A stretch of 64,000 bases of DNA from Virgibacillus phasianinus (lineage in GTDB: Bacteria > Bacillota > Bacilli > Bacillales > Amphibacillaceae). A program made the position numbers and the translations under genes. The notes beneath the pieces are model-generated. The model saw only the letters and a program-made list of their open reading frames with translations. It had not been told where the DNA came from and made no database searches. The stretch covers positions 1,612,001-1,676,000 of the forward strand of contig NZ_CP022315.1 of NCBI RefSeq assembly GCF_002216775.1. The letters are read 5' to 3'. Shown here in pieces: positions 27,877-36,378 of the stretch; position 1 is the first letter of the stretch, and the number at the start of each line of letters is the position of its first letter.

Positions 27877-28822
27877 AGTGGAGCAACTGAAAAAGTATTT
27901 TCCGATTAAAAGCGGGATACTGCAACGGACAACAGCCAATGTAAAGGCTGTACAGGATGTCAGCCTGAAAGTTTACGAGGGAGAGACGCTTGGAATAGTA
28001 GGGGAATCTGGCTGTGGTAAATCAACATTTGGCAGAACGATTCTAGGTTTAGAAAAGCTGACTGAAGGTTCCATTCAGTTTCGCGGGGAGAACATAGAAG
28101 GCCTGTCAAGTCGGAAACTTAAAGGATTTAAAAAGGATATGCAAATGATATTTCAGGACCCGTTTGCATCTTTAAATCCCAGGCAGCGAATTGGAAATGC
28201 TCTGGAAGAGGTATTTGTGATCCATTCGGAGTTATCAAAGAAAGACAGGGAAAAACGCGTTCGTGAACTTTTAGTGGAGGTAGGACTAAAGGAAGAGCAT
28301 TATGAAAGATACCCTCACGAATTCAGTGGCGGGCAGCGTCAACGAATAGGAATTGCTCGGGCTATTGCTCTCAATCCATCGTTAATTGTCTGTGATGAAG
28401 CGGTTTCCGCTCTTGATGTGTCTGTACAAGCTCAAATTATTAGACTTCTAATTAATTTGCAGGCTAAATACCAACTAACCTATATGTTTATCTCCCATGA
28501 TTTAGGTGTTGTCAGACACATGTGTGATCGCGTACTAGTCATGTACCTTGGGAAAATGGTTGAGCTAGGTTCATCCGATCAAATATTTAAAAACCCTTTG
28601 CATCCCTATACAAGAGCGTTATTATCAGCTATTCCGCGACCTGTTCCGGGCAGGAAAAAAGAACGTATTCGGTTAGAGGGTGATTTACCGAGTGCATCGA
28701 ATTATCCAACGGGCTGTCCATTCCATACTCGTTGCCCGATAGCTCAAGAACATTGCAAGGTGGAAGTCCCTGAATGGCGTGAAGTAGAGGAAGGGCATTT
28801 TGTGGCTTGCCATGAGGTTTGA
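27851..28822 (+). CDS. Peptide-type ABC transporter, ATPase (DppF/OppF-like)
   Basis: 323 residues. Walker A GESGCGKSTFG, signature FSGGQRQRIGIARA and Walker B LIVCDEAVSALD are intact. The C-terminus has the Cys-rich oligopeptide-transporter motif CPFHTRCPIAQEHC (near residue 290). It completes the five-gene importer. GGAGGTG lies 8 bases before the ATG, inside the previous gene. Confidence 0.92.
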   Translation: MIEQQPLLEVEQLKKYFPIKSGILQRTTANVKAVQDVSLKVYEGETLGIVGESGCGKSTFGRTILGLEKLTEGSIQFRGENIEGLSSRKLKGFKKDMQMIFQDPFASLNPRQRIGNALEEVFVIHSELSKKDREKRVRELLVEVGLKEEHYERYPHEFSGGQRQRIGIARAIALNPSLIVCDEAVSALDVSVQAQIIRLLINLQAKYQLTYMFISHDLGVVRHMCDRVLVMYLGKMVELGSSDQIFKNPLHPYTRALLSAIPRPVPGRKKERIRLEGDLPSASNYPTGCPFHTRCPIAQEHCKVEVPEWREVEEGHFVACHEV

Positions 28823-28870
28823 TATCTACACATAAGAAAAGAATATTACTTATTTCAAGGAGGAGTTAAG

Positions 28871-29848
28871 GTGAAGAGAATCTTCATGATATCTTTCGTA
28901 GCTATTACAGCAATAGTTGTTTTATCTGCATGCAGCTCAAAATCTAATGGAAAAGGTGCAGAAAATTATCCGAATAAAACAATTCAGCTGGTAGTACCGT
29001 GGGATGCGGGTGGTGATACTGACGCGATAAATCGTTTAATTGCAAAAGAACTCGAGGGAATACTTGATACCGATGTTGTTGTTAAGAATGTAGCAGGTGG
29101 AAGCGGTGTAATCGGGGCGCAACAGGTATTAAATGCAAAAAATGACGGATATACGCTACTTTCGATACACGATTCTGTTGCGATGTCGAAACTTACTGGT
29201 CAATCCGATTTTGGCTATTTTGATTTCGAACCAGTTTCCCTAATGACATCGACTTATGATGCTATTGCGACAAATCCGGAAAACCCTTGGGATTCAATGA
29301 AAGAAGTTATAGAAGCTTCAAAAGAAAACCCTGGAAGTATCTCATACGCTGCATCGATAGGCTCTACATCACAATTGGAACCAGCATTAATTCAGGCAGC
29401 TGAAGATGTAAAGTTTAATATCGTTGGGTACGACGGAACTGCAAAAAGAATGAAAGCAGTTGTTGCGAATGATGTGGATTTAGGCAGCGTATCCGTTGTT
29501 GCTGGAAAAGACTATCTGGCGGATGATCGCATGAAGTTACTAGGCTACACCGGCGAAGAAAGAAGTCCGGCACTTCCAGACGTTCCGACGCTTAAAGAAC
29601 AAGGAATTGATGTGGTGTCTGCAACAAACAGAGGTATTGTTGTTCCGAAAGACACACCAGATGAAATTGTGAAGAAATTAAGTGACGCTCTTGAAAAGGT
29701 AGCAAAAAGCGACTCTTTTAAAAAGAAAATGGAAGAGTTAGGGACAGATGTTAACTACAAAGGAACTAAAGAGTATGTGGAGTTTCTAAAGAACAGTAAG
29801 GATAGTATGGAAAAGTCTCTAGAGAAAAGTGGTCTGCTAGCGGAATAG
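28871..29848 (+). CDS. Tripartite tricarboxylate transporter, binding lipoprotein (TctC/Bug family)
   Basis: 325 residues, GTG start after AAGGAGGAG. A lipobox (VVLSAC) anchors it outside the membrane. The Bug-family start YPNKTIQLVVPWDAGGDTDA and VKNVAGGSGVIGAQQV are typical. It captures a carboxylate for the TctA/TctB membrane part encoded next. The ligand is unknown; Bug proteins bind citrate, glutamate, pyroglutamate and other carboxylates. In this operon a link to glutamate or pyroglutamate formed from gamma-glutamyl compounds is a reasonable guess. Confidence 0.88.
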   Translation: MKRIFMISFVAITAIVVLSACSSKSNGKGAENYPNKTIQLVVPWDAGGDTDAINRLIAKELEGILDTDVVVKNVAGGSGVIGAQQVLNAKNDGYTLLSIHDSVAMSKLTGQSDFGYFDFEPVSLMTSTYDAIATNPENPWDSMKEVIEASKENPGSISYAASIGSTSQLEPALIQAAEDVKFNIVGYDGTAKRMKAVVANDVDLGSVSVVAGKDYLADDRMKLLGYTGEERSPALPDVPTLKEQGIDVVSATNRGIVVPKDTPDEIVKKLSDALEKVAKSDSFKKKMEELGTDVNYKGTKEYVEFLKNSKDSMEKSLEKSGLLAE

Positions 29849-29860
29849 GAGGGATTCAAA

Positions 29861-30340
29861 ATGATAAAAGCAAAGCGTGACATCATTAATGCACTGGTAA
29901 TATTGGCCCTATGTGTTTTTGCTTACTATGGATCCTCGTTAATATCGGTACGTAATCTTGGTAAAACGGAAGCCAGCTTTTTTCCAAATATAGTAATAGC
30001 AGTACTGGCCTTCTTAGGTATTTGTCTGTTAGTGAATAGTATTTACAGAATGGCTCGGGAGAAAAATTCTAAATTTGATGTTTCATTCAAGGAATTGCTC
30101 CAGGAAAATAAAAAGGTCATTTTCACTTTTGCTATCTTTGGGGTTTATGTATTTCTTTTCAGCTTTATTGGATATTTTGTCTCGACGATATTGTTTTTAG
30201 CAGCGTTATATTTACTATTATCCAGTAACAAACAAAAGCTTTGGGTTGTTTTAATAGGAATGGTTGCATTTACGTTTATTTTATATTTTATCTTCAATAA
30301 TGCACTGTCGGTATTTCTTCCTTCCGGTGTATTGTTTTAA
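29861..30340 (+). CDS. Tripartite tricarboxylate transporter, small membrane subunit TctB
   Basis: 159 residues with four hydrophobic helices (about 10-30, 45-62, 85-110 and 115-150), the TctB layout. RNLGKTEASFFPNIV fits the conserved short loop after helix 1. It sits 12 bases after tctC and 15 bases before tctA, as in standard tctCBA operons. Confidence 0.85.
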   Translation: MIKAKRDIINALVILALCVFAYYGSSLISVRNLGKTEASFFPNIVIAVLAFLGICLLVNSIYRMAREKNSKFDVSFKELLQENKKVIFTFAIFGVYVFLFSFIGYFVSTILFLAALYLLLSSNKQKLWVVLIGMVAFTFILYFIFNNALSVFLPSGVLF

Positions 30341-30355
30341 AGGGGATTAACTTTA

Positions 30356-31875
30356 ATGGAGAATATACTTTTAAGTTTCGAGACCGTATTTAACTTTCAA
30401 ACAATCTTGATTCTCTTAATTGGCGTTGTTGCGGGAATAGTTGTGGGGAGCATACCAGGGTTTACCATTACAATGGGGGTAGCCCTCACATTGCCGTTTA
30501 GTTTCAGTATGGATCCAATAAATGGTATTGCTCTTATGATGGGTGTTACAGTTGGGGGTAGTTCAGGCGGGTTAATTACTGCATGTTTGCTTGGTATACC
30601 TGGAACACCATCGGCCATGGCAACTACCTTTGATGGGTACCCAATGGTTAAAAATGGGGAACCCGGAAAGGCATTGGCTATCGGGTTATGGTCATCGTTT
30701 TTTGGTTCTATCATATCAGGGATTATCTTGATTTTTACCGCACCAATTTTAGCTGAATGGGCACTTGCATTTGGCCCATGGGAAATGTTTGCGCTAATGT
30801 TATTTGGGATTAGTGCGATAGCAAGCTTAAGTGAAGGATCCTTAATAAAAGGGCTTATTGCAGGAGTGCTAGGTATATTGTTTTCACTAGTTGGATCCGA
30901 TCCTTTAATGGGAACACCAAGATTTACGTTTGGATTTACTGAACTATTGGCAGGATTTAATTTTCTTCCAGTTTTAATTGGACTTTTTGCCTTTTCCCAA
31001 TTATTAAAGGACATTAAAAACCCGCCGAAGTCCTATAACATTGATAAGAATACAGGTGTCTCCTATCCAGTTTCCAAGGTTGTTAAAGATATGTGGAAAT
31101 CAAAGGGGAATACACTAAGATCAAGTTTAGTTGGTACATTTGTCGGTATCCTTCCAGCTGCTGGGGGAGTATCGCCAATATATTAAGCTATGATATTGCG
31201 AAAAAGTTTTCTAAGAATCCTTCAAAATTTGGAAAAGGTACGAAAGATGGGATTGTAGCCGCTGAGTCTGCAAACAATTCCTCTGTCGGCGGGGCGTTCG
31301 TGCCAATGCTGGCATTTGGAATCCCCGGTGACGCTGTTACCGCAATGATGTTAGGCGCCTTGCTAATCCATGGAATTCAGCCCGGGCCTTTACTCGTGGA
31401 AACTCAGCCAATTCTGGTATACGGTGTTTTCATTGCGTTCTTCTTAGCTGCCTTTTTAATGTTGATTGTTCAAAGCTTTGGGATTAAAGTATTCTTAAAA
31501 ATAAACCAGATTCCATTTCACTACTTGGTTCCTGTTATTCTAGTATTATGTGCCCTAGGCAGCTTTGCTGTGAATAATCGCATTTTTGATGTATGGGTCC
31601 TGCTGATATTTGGTCTTATCGGGTATTGGATGGTAGTTAACAAGTTTCCTTTACCGCCATTTATATTAGGCATAATTCTAGGGCCAATGATCGAATCAAA
31701 TTTACGGCAATCCATATCCCTGGAACCAAATTTAATGGTATTTTTTACAAGACCAATATCAGCAACATTAATCGTATTAGCTGTATTATCCATGGCGTAT
31801 GGGATTTATAATAATTATAAAAGCAATCAGCAAGTAGAAGACGAACAACCACCTACTAATAGAAAAATAGTATAA
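30356..31875 (+). pseudogene. Frameshifted tctA, large permease of the tripartite transporter
   Basis: TctA is normally one protein of about 500 residues with many helices. Here the frame from 30356 carries the N-terminal half (VVGSIPGFTITMGVALTLP, SSGGLITACLLGIPGTPSA) and stops at 31186 soon after GILPAAGG. The rest (SIANILSYDIAKKFSKNP, FVPMLAFGIPGDAVTAMM) runs in another frame to 31875. The break falls at a run of five G at 31163-31167; one more G would restore a single frame of about 506 residues with the conserved PAAGGSIANILSYD. Both halves remain well conserved, so this is a recent mutation, phase-variable slippage or a sequencing error, not an old wreck. If real, the tctCBA system is off. 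Confidence 0.85.
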
Positions 31876-31918
31876 AATTAATACAACTGAATTTATTACT
31901 GCGAGGAGTGTATATCAT

Positions 31919-33532
31919 ATGTATTCATTTAATCAACAATCCCATCCCTATCCAACTACACGCAATGCGACATATGCGAATAATGGCATGGTAGCAACAT
32001 CACAGCCGCTAGCTGCACAGGCGGGGCTGGATATTTTACGAAAGGGCGGGAATGCGATCGATGCGGCAATTGCTACAGCGGCATGCCTGACCGTAGTGGA
32101 GCCAACTTCCAATGGAATTGGGGGAGATGCCTTTGCCTTAGTTTGGGTAAAAGATGAACTGCACGGACTGAACGCAAGCGGTCGTGCACCTGAAACTATT
32201 TCAATAAATGCTGTGAAAGAATCCGGTCACGAGGAAATACCTAAATATGGCTGGACACCGGTAACAGTTCCGGGGGCACCTGGGGCTTGGGCTGAGCTAT
32301 CGGAAAGGTTTGGGAAACTTCCATTAACGGAAGTTTTAGCACCGGCAATTAAGTACGCTGAAGAAGGCTTTCCGGTGTCACCGACATTAAGCAGGTACTG
32401 GAAGAAGGCTTATGAAACATTTAAAACGGAACTGACAGAGGATGTATTTGAAAATTGGTTCGATACATTTGCACCAAAAGGCCGTGCACCCCAGGTAGGT
32501 GAAATATGGTCATCGCTTGATCATGCTGAGACATTGCGCTCCATTGCTGAAACGAATGCGGAGTCGTTTTACCGCGGGGAATTGGCGGAAAAGATTGCCG
32601 GTTTCTCAAAGAACAGTGGCGGTTATTTAACTGCAGATGATCTGGCAGCATATAAAGCGGAATGGGTAAAGCCAATTCATGAAAACTACCGCGGCTATGA
32701 TGTGTGGGAAATCCCGCCGAATGGTCAAGGAATTGTAGCGCTTCAGGCACTAAATATTTTAAAAGGATTCGATTTTCCAGAAAAGGAAACAGTTGATACG
32801 TACCATAAACAGTTCGAGGCTATTAAACTAGCGTTCGCGGATGGTCAGAAGCATGTAACAGAAGAGGGCCATATGAAATACACAACAGATGAAATATTAG
32901 CTGATGAATACGGGGAATTGCGCAGAAAACTGATTGGTGACGAGGCGCTTTTACCAGAAGCTGGGGAGCCTTCTCTTAGTGGAACTGTTTATCTGGCGAC
33001 AGCCGATAATGAAGGGAATATGGTATCTTTTATCCAAAGTAATTACATGGGATTCGGTTCCGGATTAGTTGTTCCGGGCACAGGAATCGCCTTGCAGAAT
33101 CGGGGCCATAATTTTTCTATGGATAAAGACCATGTAAATGCGCTAAAAGGTGGAAAGAAAACATACCACACGATCATCCCTGGTTTTATAACAAAGGATG
33201 AGCAACCAGTCGGTCCATTTGGTGTAATGGGTGGCTTTATGCAGCCGCAGGGTCATGTGCAAGTGGTTATGAACACCATTGACTTTGGTCTTAACCCACA
33301 GGCTGCTCTTGATGCACCGCGCTGGCAATGGCTAAAAAGCAAAACCATTGAGGTGGAGCACCGTTTTCCGCATCATCTTGCTCATGCCTTAGCGGAAAAA
33401 GGGCATGATATACGAATTGCACTGGAACCAAATAGTTTTGGACGCGGTCAGATTATCTGGCGTGACCCGGAAACAGGTGTCCTGGCAGGTGGTACAGAGT
33501 CACGAACGGATGGTACTGTAGCGGCATGGTAA
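31919..33532 (+). CDS. ywrD: Gamma-glutamyltransferase family protein, YwrD-like
   Basis: 537 residues of the N-terminal-nucleophile GGT family. GGNAIDAAIATAACLTVVEP near residue 40 and NGIGGDAFALV are hallmarks. The nucleophile is predicted to be Thr356 in SGTVYLATADNEGN, where the precursor would cut itself into large and small subunits. Unlike secreted Ggt there is no signal peptide, so it should act in the cytoplasm, as inferred for YwrD. It would hydrolyse or transfer gamma-glutamyl groups from glutathione or gamma-glutamyl amino acids taken up by the upstream transporters. GCGAGGAG precedes the ATG. Confidence 0.88.
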   Translation: MYSFNQQSHPYPTTRNATYANNGMVATSQPLAAQAGLDILRKGGNAIDAAIATAACLTVVEPTSNGIGGDAFALVWVKDELHGLNASGRAPETISINAVKESGHEEIPKYGWTPVTVPGAPGAWAELSERFGKLPLTEVLAPAIKYAEEGFPVSPTLSRYWKKAYETFKTELTEDVFENWFDTFAPKGRAPQVGEIWSSLDHAETLRSIAETNAESFYRGELAEKIAGFSKNSGGYLTADDLAAYKAEWVKPIHENYRGYDVWEIPPNGQGIVALQALNILKGFDFPEKETVDTYHKQFEAIKLAFADGQKHVTEEGHMKYTTDEILADEYGELRRKLIGDEALLPEAGEPSLSGTVYLATADNEGNMVSFIQSNYMGFGSGLVVPGTGIALQNRGHNFSMDKDHVNALKGGKKTYHTIIPGFITKDEQPVGPFGVMGGFMQPQGHVQVVMNTIDFGLNPQAALDAPRWQWLKSKTIEVEHRFPHHLAHALAEKGHDIRIALEPNSFGRGQIIWRDPETGVLAGGTESRTDGTVAAW

Positions 33533-33566
33533 GAAGAATTAATAATGAACAGAAGGAATGCTATCT

Positions 33567-34184
33567 ATGAGAACACATTGGGATTTATTTATTGCCTTCT
33601 TTCGAATAGGCATGCTTGGATATGGGGGCGGTCCGGGATCCATCCCCTTAATCCATAAAGAAGTAGTAGAAAAATATAAATGGATGGATGATGAGGACTT
33701 TGGTGATTTATTAGCACTGGCGAATACATTGCCTGGACCAATTGCAACGAAACTTGCTGGTTATATCGGACACAATGTTTCCGGGTTCTGGGGAATGATC
33801 AACGCAGTCCTCGCAACAATCATCCCGACCATTGCTTTGATGATCATTCTTTTGACATCCTTGTCATCGATTGATGATTTACCATGGGTTCAAGGGATGA
33901 CAGCCGCAGTAATTCCAGTCGTTGGTATGATGCTGGCAGTGCTGACGTGGCAGTTCCTAAATAAGGCAGGTAAGGGCATGGGCTGGCTGCAAACAGGTAT
34001 CATGTCTGTCGTGATTTTTGCGTTATTGTACTTTTTAAATGTGCATCCAGGAATTGTGATCGGAGTTCTGCTTATCATCGCATTGGTTATGAAGGATAAG
34101 AGTAAGAAGGAAGAGAAAACCGAAGATAAACTAGAAGAAAAAGCCGAACAACGCGATCGGAGTCAAGGGGGGCAGTCATCATGA
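33567..34184 (+). CDS. ywrB: ChrA-family transporter, N-terminal-type half (YwrB-like)
   Basis: 205 residues; the ATG at 33567 is chosen because AGAAGGA directly touches the earlier ATG at 33558. It is a short-chain chromate-ion transporter (one CHR domain): GMLGYGGGPGSIPLIHKEVV near residue 13 and LANTLPGPIATKLAGYIG near 50 are the CHR motifs. After about five helices comes a charged Lys/Glu tail. In B. subtilis two such halves work as a pair and can give chromate resistance when expressed in E. coli. The last four bases overlap the partner gene. Its place behind a gamma-glutamyltransferase hints that the natural substrate may not be chromate. Confidence 0.87.
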   Translation: MRTHWDLFIAFFRIGMLGYGGGPGSIPLIHKEVVEKYKWMDDEDFGDLLALANTLPGPIATKLAGYIGHNVSGFWGMINAVLATIIPTIALMIILLTSLSSIDDLPWVQGMTAAVIPVVGMMLAVLTWQFLNKAGKGMGWLQTGIMSVVIFALLYFLNVHPGIVIGVLLIIALVMKDKSKKEEKTEDKLEEKAEQRDRSQGGQSS

Positions 34185-34717
34185 TAATGAAGTATTGGCA
34201 TATATTTTTGGCCTTCTTCATACCAGGTATTCTTGGCTATGGTGGTGGGCCAGCCTCCATTCCTCTTGTCGAAAATGAAGTGGTACGACGTTATGAATGG
34301 ATGAGTGTCCAGGATTTCAGTGAAATGCTGGCATTGGCAAACTCATTGCCTGGTCCAATTGCGACTAAAATGGCCGGTTTTATTGGTTATGATGAGGGTG
34401 GCGTTTTAGGTGCATTTGTTGGCGTCTTCGCGGCTGTGGCACCGTCATTAATTATTATGATTTTGCTGTTGGGTGTTTTGTATAAATACAAGGACTCAAG
34501 CAAAGTAAAACGACTGACACAATATGTACGCCCCGTTATTGCAATCTTACTTGGTGTCATGGCGTGGCGGTTTTTCCAGGAATCATATGACGGTGTCGGA
34601 TTATGGCAAACGGCATTGATTACCGTTAGCAGTTATTTATTAATCGAGCGGATGAAGGTCCATCCAGCCTTTGTTATTGCAGCTGCACTTGTGTATGGTG
34701 GATTATTTTTGGGATAG
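34181..34717 (+). CDS. ywrA: ChrA-family transporter, C-terminal-type half (YwrA-like)
   Basis: 178 residues, single CHR domain with the same motifs as its neighbour (GYGGGPASIPLVENEVVRRY, LANSLPGPIATKMAGFIG). The two halves are expected to fold with opposite membrane orientation and form a heterodimer, as known for paired short ChrA proteins. The ATGA overlap with the previous stop suggests coupled translation. It is the last gene of the operon, followed by a terminator. Confidence 0.87.
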   Translation: MIMKYWHIFLAFFIPGILGYGGGPASIPLVENEVVRRYEWMSVQDFSEMLALANSLPGPIATKMAGFIGYDEGGVLGAFVGVFAAVAPSLIIMILLLGVLYKYKDSSKVKRLTQYVRPVIAILLGVMAWRFFQESYDGVGLWQTALITVSSYLLIERMKVHPAFVIAAALVYGGLFLG

Positions 34718-34725
34718 TTAGATGA

Positions 34726-34753
34726 AGCGAGATTGAGAATGTTCAATCTCGCT
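34726..34753 (+). terminator. Terminator of the ywrD-ywrB-ywrA operon
   Basis: Perfect 11-base arms (34726-34736 and 34743-34753), a 6-base loop and seven T. Confidence 0.92.
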
Positions 34754-34799
34754 TTTTTTGTTGGGCTGTTTTCTAAAAGATTGTTGTTTTGATACAAAA

Positions 34800-35600
34800 T
34801 CCATAAACTGCGACGTATGTGCCGGGCTGTTTTCCACTGCGGACCGTTGCTTTCCGCGGGCACGGCTTAAGCCTCCTCGGGCTTACGCTGAGGCCACTGA
34901 AAAAGGTAAATGTAGTACAAAATATGTGGATCCATCATCGCATCTTGAATATACTGCGCTTTCCGCGGGCGAGTGACGAGCCTCCTTGCCCCGGCAAGGG
35001 GTAGCCGACGTTGCCCGCAAAGGGTGGTTTTAGTCGGGCCTCATTAACTGTCGTCCTCCGGGGTCTCGCCGATCTCTCACTTCCCGCAGGAGTCTCCGTA
35101 TATTCAAGATGCTAAGTTAAGGTGAAAAGCTAAATTATAAAATCCACCCCTTTTTCAGTGCCTTCCCGGCGAGGGGTATGCCGACGTTGCCCGCAAAGGG
35201 CGGTTTTAGTCGGCCCTCATCTTTACCCGCTCTGCGGGGTCTTAAGACTCGTGCTGTTCCCGCAGGAGTCAACGGTCCGGAGCGTAAGACACCATTCGTA
35301 ATAGTGGGTGAGCTATATAGTACTGTGCCAAATACAATGGTGGCTTAGTGTATTTCCCTCACTAGGGTTGAGCTTACCTATATTTCAATACATTCATCTC
35401 ACACTCTCAGTGATTGGAGCTGCGGGTAGTCGACTCCTGCGGGATTAATAGGCATAGGTGAGACCCCGGAGTGCGACAGCACGAGGAGGCTCACCAGCCG
35501 CCCGCGGAAAGCGACTGCCCGCAGCGGAAATCACGTCGCTAGTACGTTGCAGTTTATATTAACTGTGGTGTTATTTGTTATCAACTAACTATGCGAAACC
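34800..35600. repeat. 800-bp gene-free island of GC-rich palindromic repeat units
   Basis: No credible gene. At least four related units are visible near 34825-34895, 34940-35112, 35150-35330 and 35410-35535, built from shared modules: TTTCCGCGGGC, AGCCTCCT, GGGGTCT, CCCGCAGGAGTC and the core GCCGACGTTGCCCGCAAAG...GTCGGC, which folds on itself. The last unit is in the opposite orientation. This class of palindromic element is dispersed in many Bacillaceae genomes. Confidence 0.8.
34940..35112. repeat. 173-bp element bounded by a perfect 15-bp inverted repeat
   Basis: GCATCTTGAATATAC (34940-34954) and its exact reverse complement (35098-35112) enclose one GC-rich unit. The whole can fold as a long hairpin with the GCCGAC/GTCGGC core as an inner stem. 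It looks like a miniature inverted-repeat element or a structured RNA. Confidence 0.7.
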
Positions 35601-35622
35601 AGTTGCTCGCCAGCTAAATCGT

Positions 35623-36339
35623 TTATTTTCCAAATACCTCGGGGCTGTTGGAAAATACTCCATTGACACCAAAATCGACTAACTCTTCATAACGTTCAAC
35701 CGTATTTACTGTATATGGATAAACCTGAAATCCATGTTCCTTACAGCTTTCAACAAACTCCTGATCTGTATAAACATTATTCGGATGGATGCTGGTAATG
35801 TTTAATCCGCTATTCTTTGCATACTCCCAGGCACGAAGAATTCGATAATAAAATAACATGCCAAGCTCAACGCTCGGTGCTAGCTGCTGCACTTTCTCGA
35901 GGGCAACATGGTCAAATGATGAAATCAATAGATTATCCAGTCGGTTATACCTTTGCAAACATTCCAGCAGTCGTTCTTCAATTCCTGGATAAATTACCGG
36001 TATATTCTTGATTTCCACATTTACTTTAACGTCGGCGGGGCATATTTCCAGGACTTCTTCTAACGTTGGCAAAGTCACGCCTTTGAATGCTTCTGAGAAA
36101 TTTGACCCGACATCAATCTGCCTGATTTTCTCTAGTGTAAAATCCCGGATCCGGCCGTTAACTTCTTTATTGTATTTGGAAAACGTATGATTATGGCAGA
36201 CAACGAGATGGTCATCTTTTGTTAGCTGAACATCAAGCTCTATCCCTTTTGCTCCATGATTAAATGCTTTTTGGAAGGCCGGTAACGTATTTTCTGGTGC
36301 CTCAGTTAATGACCCGCGATGTGCATAATTTAAAACCAT
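35623..36339 (-). CDS. Glycerophosphodiester phosphodiesterase (GDPD), copy 1
   Basis: 238 residues from the ATG at 36339; the GTG three codons earlier touches the AGGGG site, and the paralog at 43645 starts at the equivalent residue. The GDPD active-site residues are visible: His in YAHRGSLTEAPENT, Glu and Asp in IELDVQLT, His in VVCHNHTF and Glu in VNVEIKN. No signal peptide, so it is cytoplasmic. It cleaves glycerophosphodiesters to glycerol-3-phosphate and an alcohol. Next to envelope genes it may recycle lipid or teichoic-acid breakdown products. Confidence 0.9.
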   Translation of the reverse strand: MVLNYAHRGSLTEAPENTLPAFQKAFNHGAKGIELDVQLTKDDHLVVCHNHTFSKYNKEVNGRIRDFTLEKIRQIDVGSNFSEAFKGVTLPTLEEVLEICPADVKVNVEIKNIPVIYPGIEERLLECLQRYNRLDNLLISSFDHVALEKVQQLAPSVELGMLFYYRILRAWEYAKNSGLNITSIHPNNVYTDQEFVESCKEHGFQVYPYTVNTVERYEELVDFGVNGVFSNSPEVFGK

Positions 36340-36378
36340 TTTTATCACCCCTAAACAATTTCTATTCCATAAATCATA

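Noticed and set aside
30397-31014. 205-residue minus-strand ORF inside tctA
   Set aside because: It is antisense to a clear membrane protein, Pro/Asn/Ile-rich without family signs, and has no ribosome site.
31163-31167. Programmed ribosomal frameshift in tctA
   Set aside because: Only a plain G5 run is seen, without a typical slippery heptamer plus downstream pseudoknot, and TctA is not known to use frameshifting. Mutation or sequence error is simpler.
33567-34717. Single chrA gene split by mutation
   Set aside because: Each half has its own start, ribosome site and complete CHR motifs, with an ATGA overlap. Paired short ChrA proteins are normal in Bacillus.
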